The notes under the pieces: model-generated
What the model was told of the DNA's origin: nothing
Seen by the model: the letters and a program-made list of their open reading frames with translations, nothing else
Database searches by the model: none
Assembly (NCBI GenBank): GCA_023387235.1
Contig: JAEWIJ010000200.1
Span: forward strand, 1 to 6,172
DNA length: 6,172 nt
Origin: Pseudomonadota bacterium
GTDB lineage: Bacteria > Pseudomonadota > Alphaproteobacteria > Rhizobiales > Hyphomicrobiaceae
Direction: 5' to 3'
Shown: positions 5,967 through 6,172 of the stretch, one piece after another
Layout: each line of letters begins with the position of its first letter
How positions within the stretch are numbered: the stretch's first letter is position 1
Translations under genes and position numbers: made by a program

Positions 5967-6024
5967 GCCGCGGGCTGCTGGGAAGAGGTGCTTCGCAACC
6001 AAGCCGTGGTGCTATGCCCGCGGC
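5967..6024 (+). terminator. Inverted repeat behind korB, possible 3'-end structure
   Basis: GCCGCGGGC (5967-5975) is the exact reverse complement of GCCCGCGGC (6016-6024). The 40-base interior can itself fold into two small hairpins: GGTGC with GCAACC (one bulged base, 5987-6000) and ACCA with TGGT (5998-6001/6007-6010). The two inner hairpins share bases, so they cannot fully coexist. No T-run follows, so an intrinsic terminator is not established. The location eight bases after the stop suggests a 3'-protecting or Rho-associated structure. The GC-rich context makes part of this possible by chance. Confidence 0.4.
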
Positions 6025-6059
6025 GGCCAGAGTAATCGCGTGCCGCGCGCTCCGCTTCC

Positions 6060-6172
6060 CCTTCTCCCCGTCCTTCACGGGGAGAAGGTCGGGATGAGGG
6101 GCGGCGCCAAATGCTGACGTTGGCGTGTGCCGCCGCCCCTCACCCTAACCCTCTCCCCGTAAGAACGGGGTG
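6060..6172. repeat. Composite intergenic palindromic repeat, truncated at the window edge
   Basis: The element can fold in two ways. In one, 6077-6106 pairs with 6131-6160: 30 positions with 26 Watson-Crick pairs, one G-T pair and three mismatches, around a 24-base loop that has its own CGCCAA/TTGGCG pairing (6105-6110/6120-6125). In the other, two short hairpins form: a perfect 12-bp stem at 6060-6071/6077-6088 with a CCTTC loop, and CCCCGT/ACGGGG at 6155-6160/6165-6170, which is cut by the window end. Units of the CCCTCACCCTAACCCTCTCCCC kind are widely dispersed between genes in Bradyrhizobium-like and Hyphomicrobium-like genomes (family recognised from memory). It is non-coding, probably a dispersed repeat that may also help end transcription of the operon. 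Confidence 0.75.

Larger units (their letters stand above)
5960..6172. other. Non-coding region after the operon
   Basis: There is no plausible gene in these 213 bases on either strand. They contain an inverted repeat directly behind korB and, from 6060, a composite palindromic repeat; both are listed separately. The minus-strand open frame that overlaps the start of this region is antisense to korB and looks like a shadow. Confidence 0.6.

Noticed and set aside
5021..5998. 325-codon minus-strand open frame over korB
   Set aside because: It is antisense to conserved KorB motifs, and its composition (V, R, H, A, E-rich) is typical of a shadow frame.

Overview
This 6.2 kb window is GC-rich and looks like chromosomal DNA of an alphaproteobacterium. 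It is probably from the Hyphomicrobiales (Rhizobiales). The reasons are the cysteine-free, 74-residue bL31, the strong G/C bias at third codon positions, and an intergenic palindromic element at the right end built from the CCCTCACCCTAACCCTCTCC type of unit common in that order. The assignment is inferred from recognition, not from a search.

Layout from left to right. (1) Positions 1-176 on the minus strand hold the N-terminus of an RTX (glycine/aspartate nonapeptide) calcium-binding protein that runs off the left edge. (2) Positions 177-540 are non-coding and divergent, with a candidate promoter and a leader stem-loop for rpmE. (3) rpmE (bL31) lies at 541-765. It is followed by an 18-bp perfect palindrome and then by a convincing rho-independent terminator at 813-846, so rpmE appears to be its own transcription unit. 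(4) A leader of about 225 nt (847-1072) carries a weak candidate promoter. (5) A three-gene operon occupies 1073-5959 on the plus strand. It encodes a GltD-like FAD/NAD(P)H oxidoreductase with a C-terminal two-cluster ferredoxin domain, a fused gamma-alpha 2-oxoacid:acceptor oxidoreductase subunit (KorA), and the thiamine-diphosphate beta subunit (KorB). (6) Positions 5960-6172 carry a structured inverted repeat and then a long composite palindromic repeat cut by the window edge.

The operon is the main content. KorA and KorB together should oxidatively decarboxylate a 2-oxoacid, most likely 2-oxoglutarate, to its acyl-CoA. The electrons would pass through the KorB [4Fe-4S] cluster. The first gene contains its own 8Fe ferredoxin-like module, a FAD site and a dinucleotide site, so the three proteins could form a self-contained 2-oxoacid:NAD(P)+ oxidoreductase that needs no separate ferredoxin. 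This resembles, from memory, the three-subunit KorABC 2-oxoglutarate:NADP+ oxidoreductase described in Azoarcus evansii. The enzyme families are known. What is less ordinary is the reductase fusion, its reduced N-terminal cysteine set, and the structured RNA or DNA elements in the intergenic regions. I see no phage, transposon, CRISPR or defence genes, and no clearly novel system.
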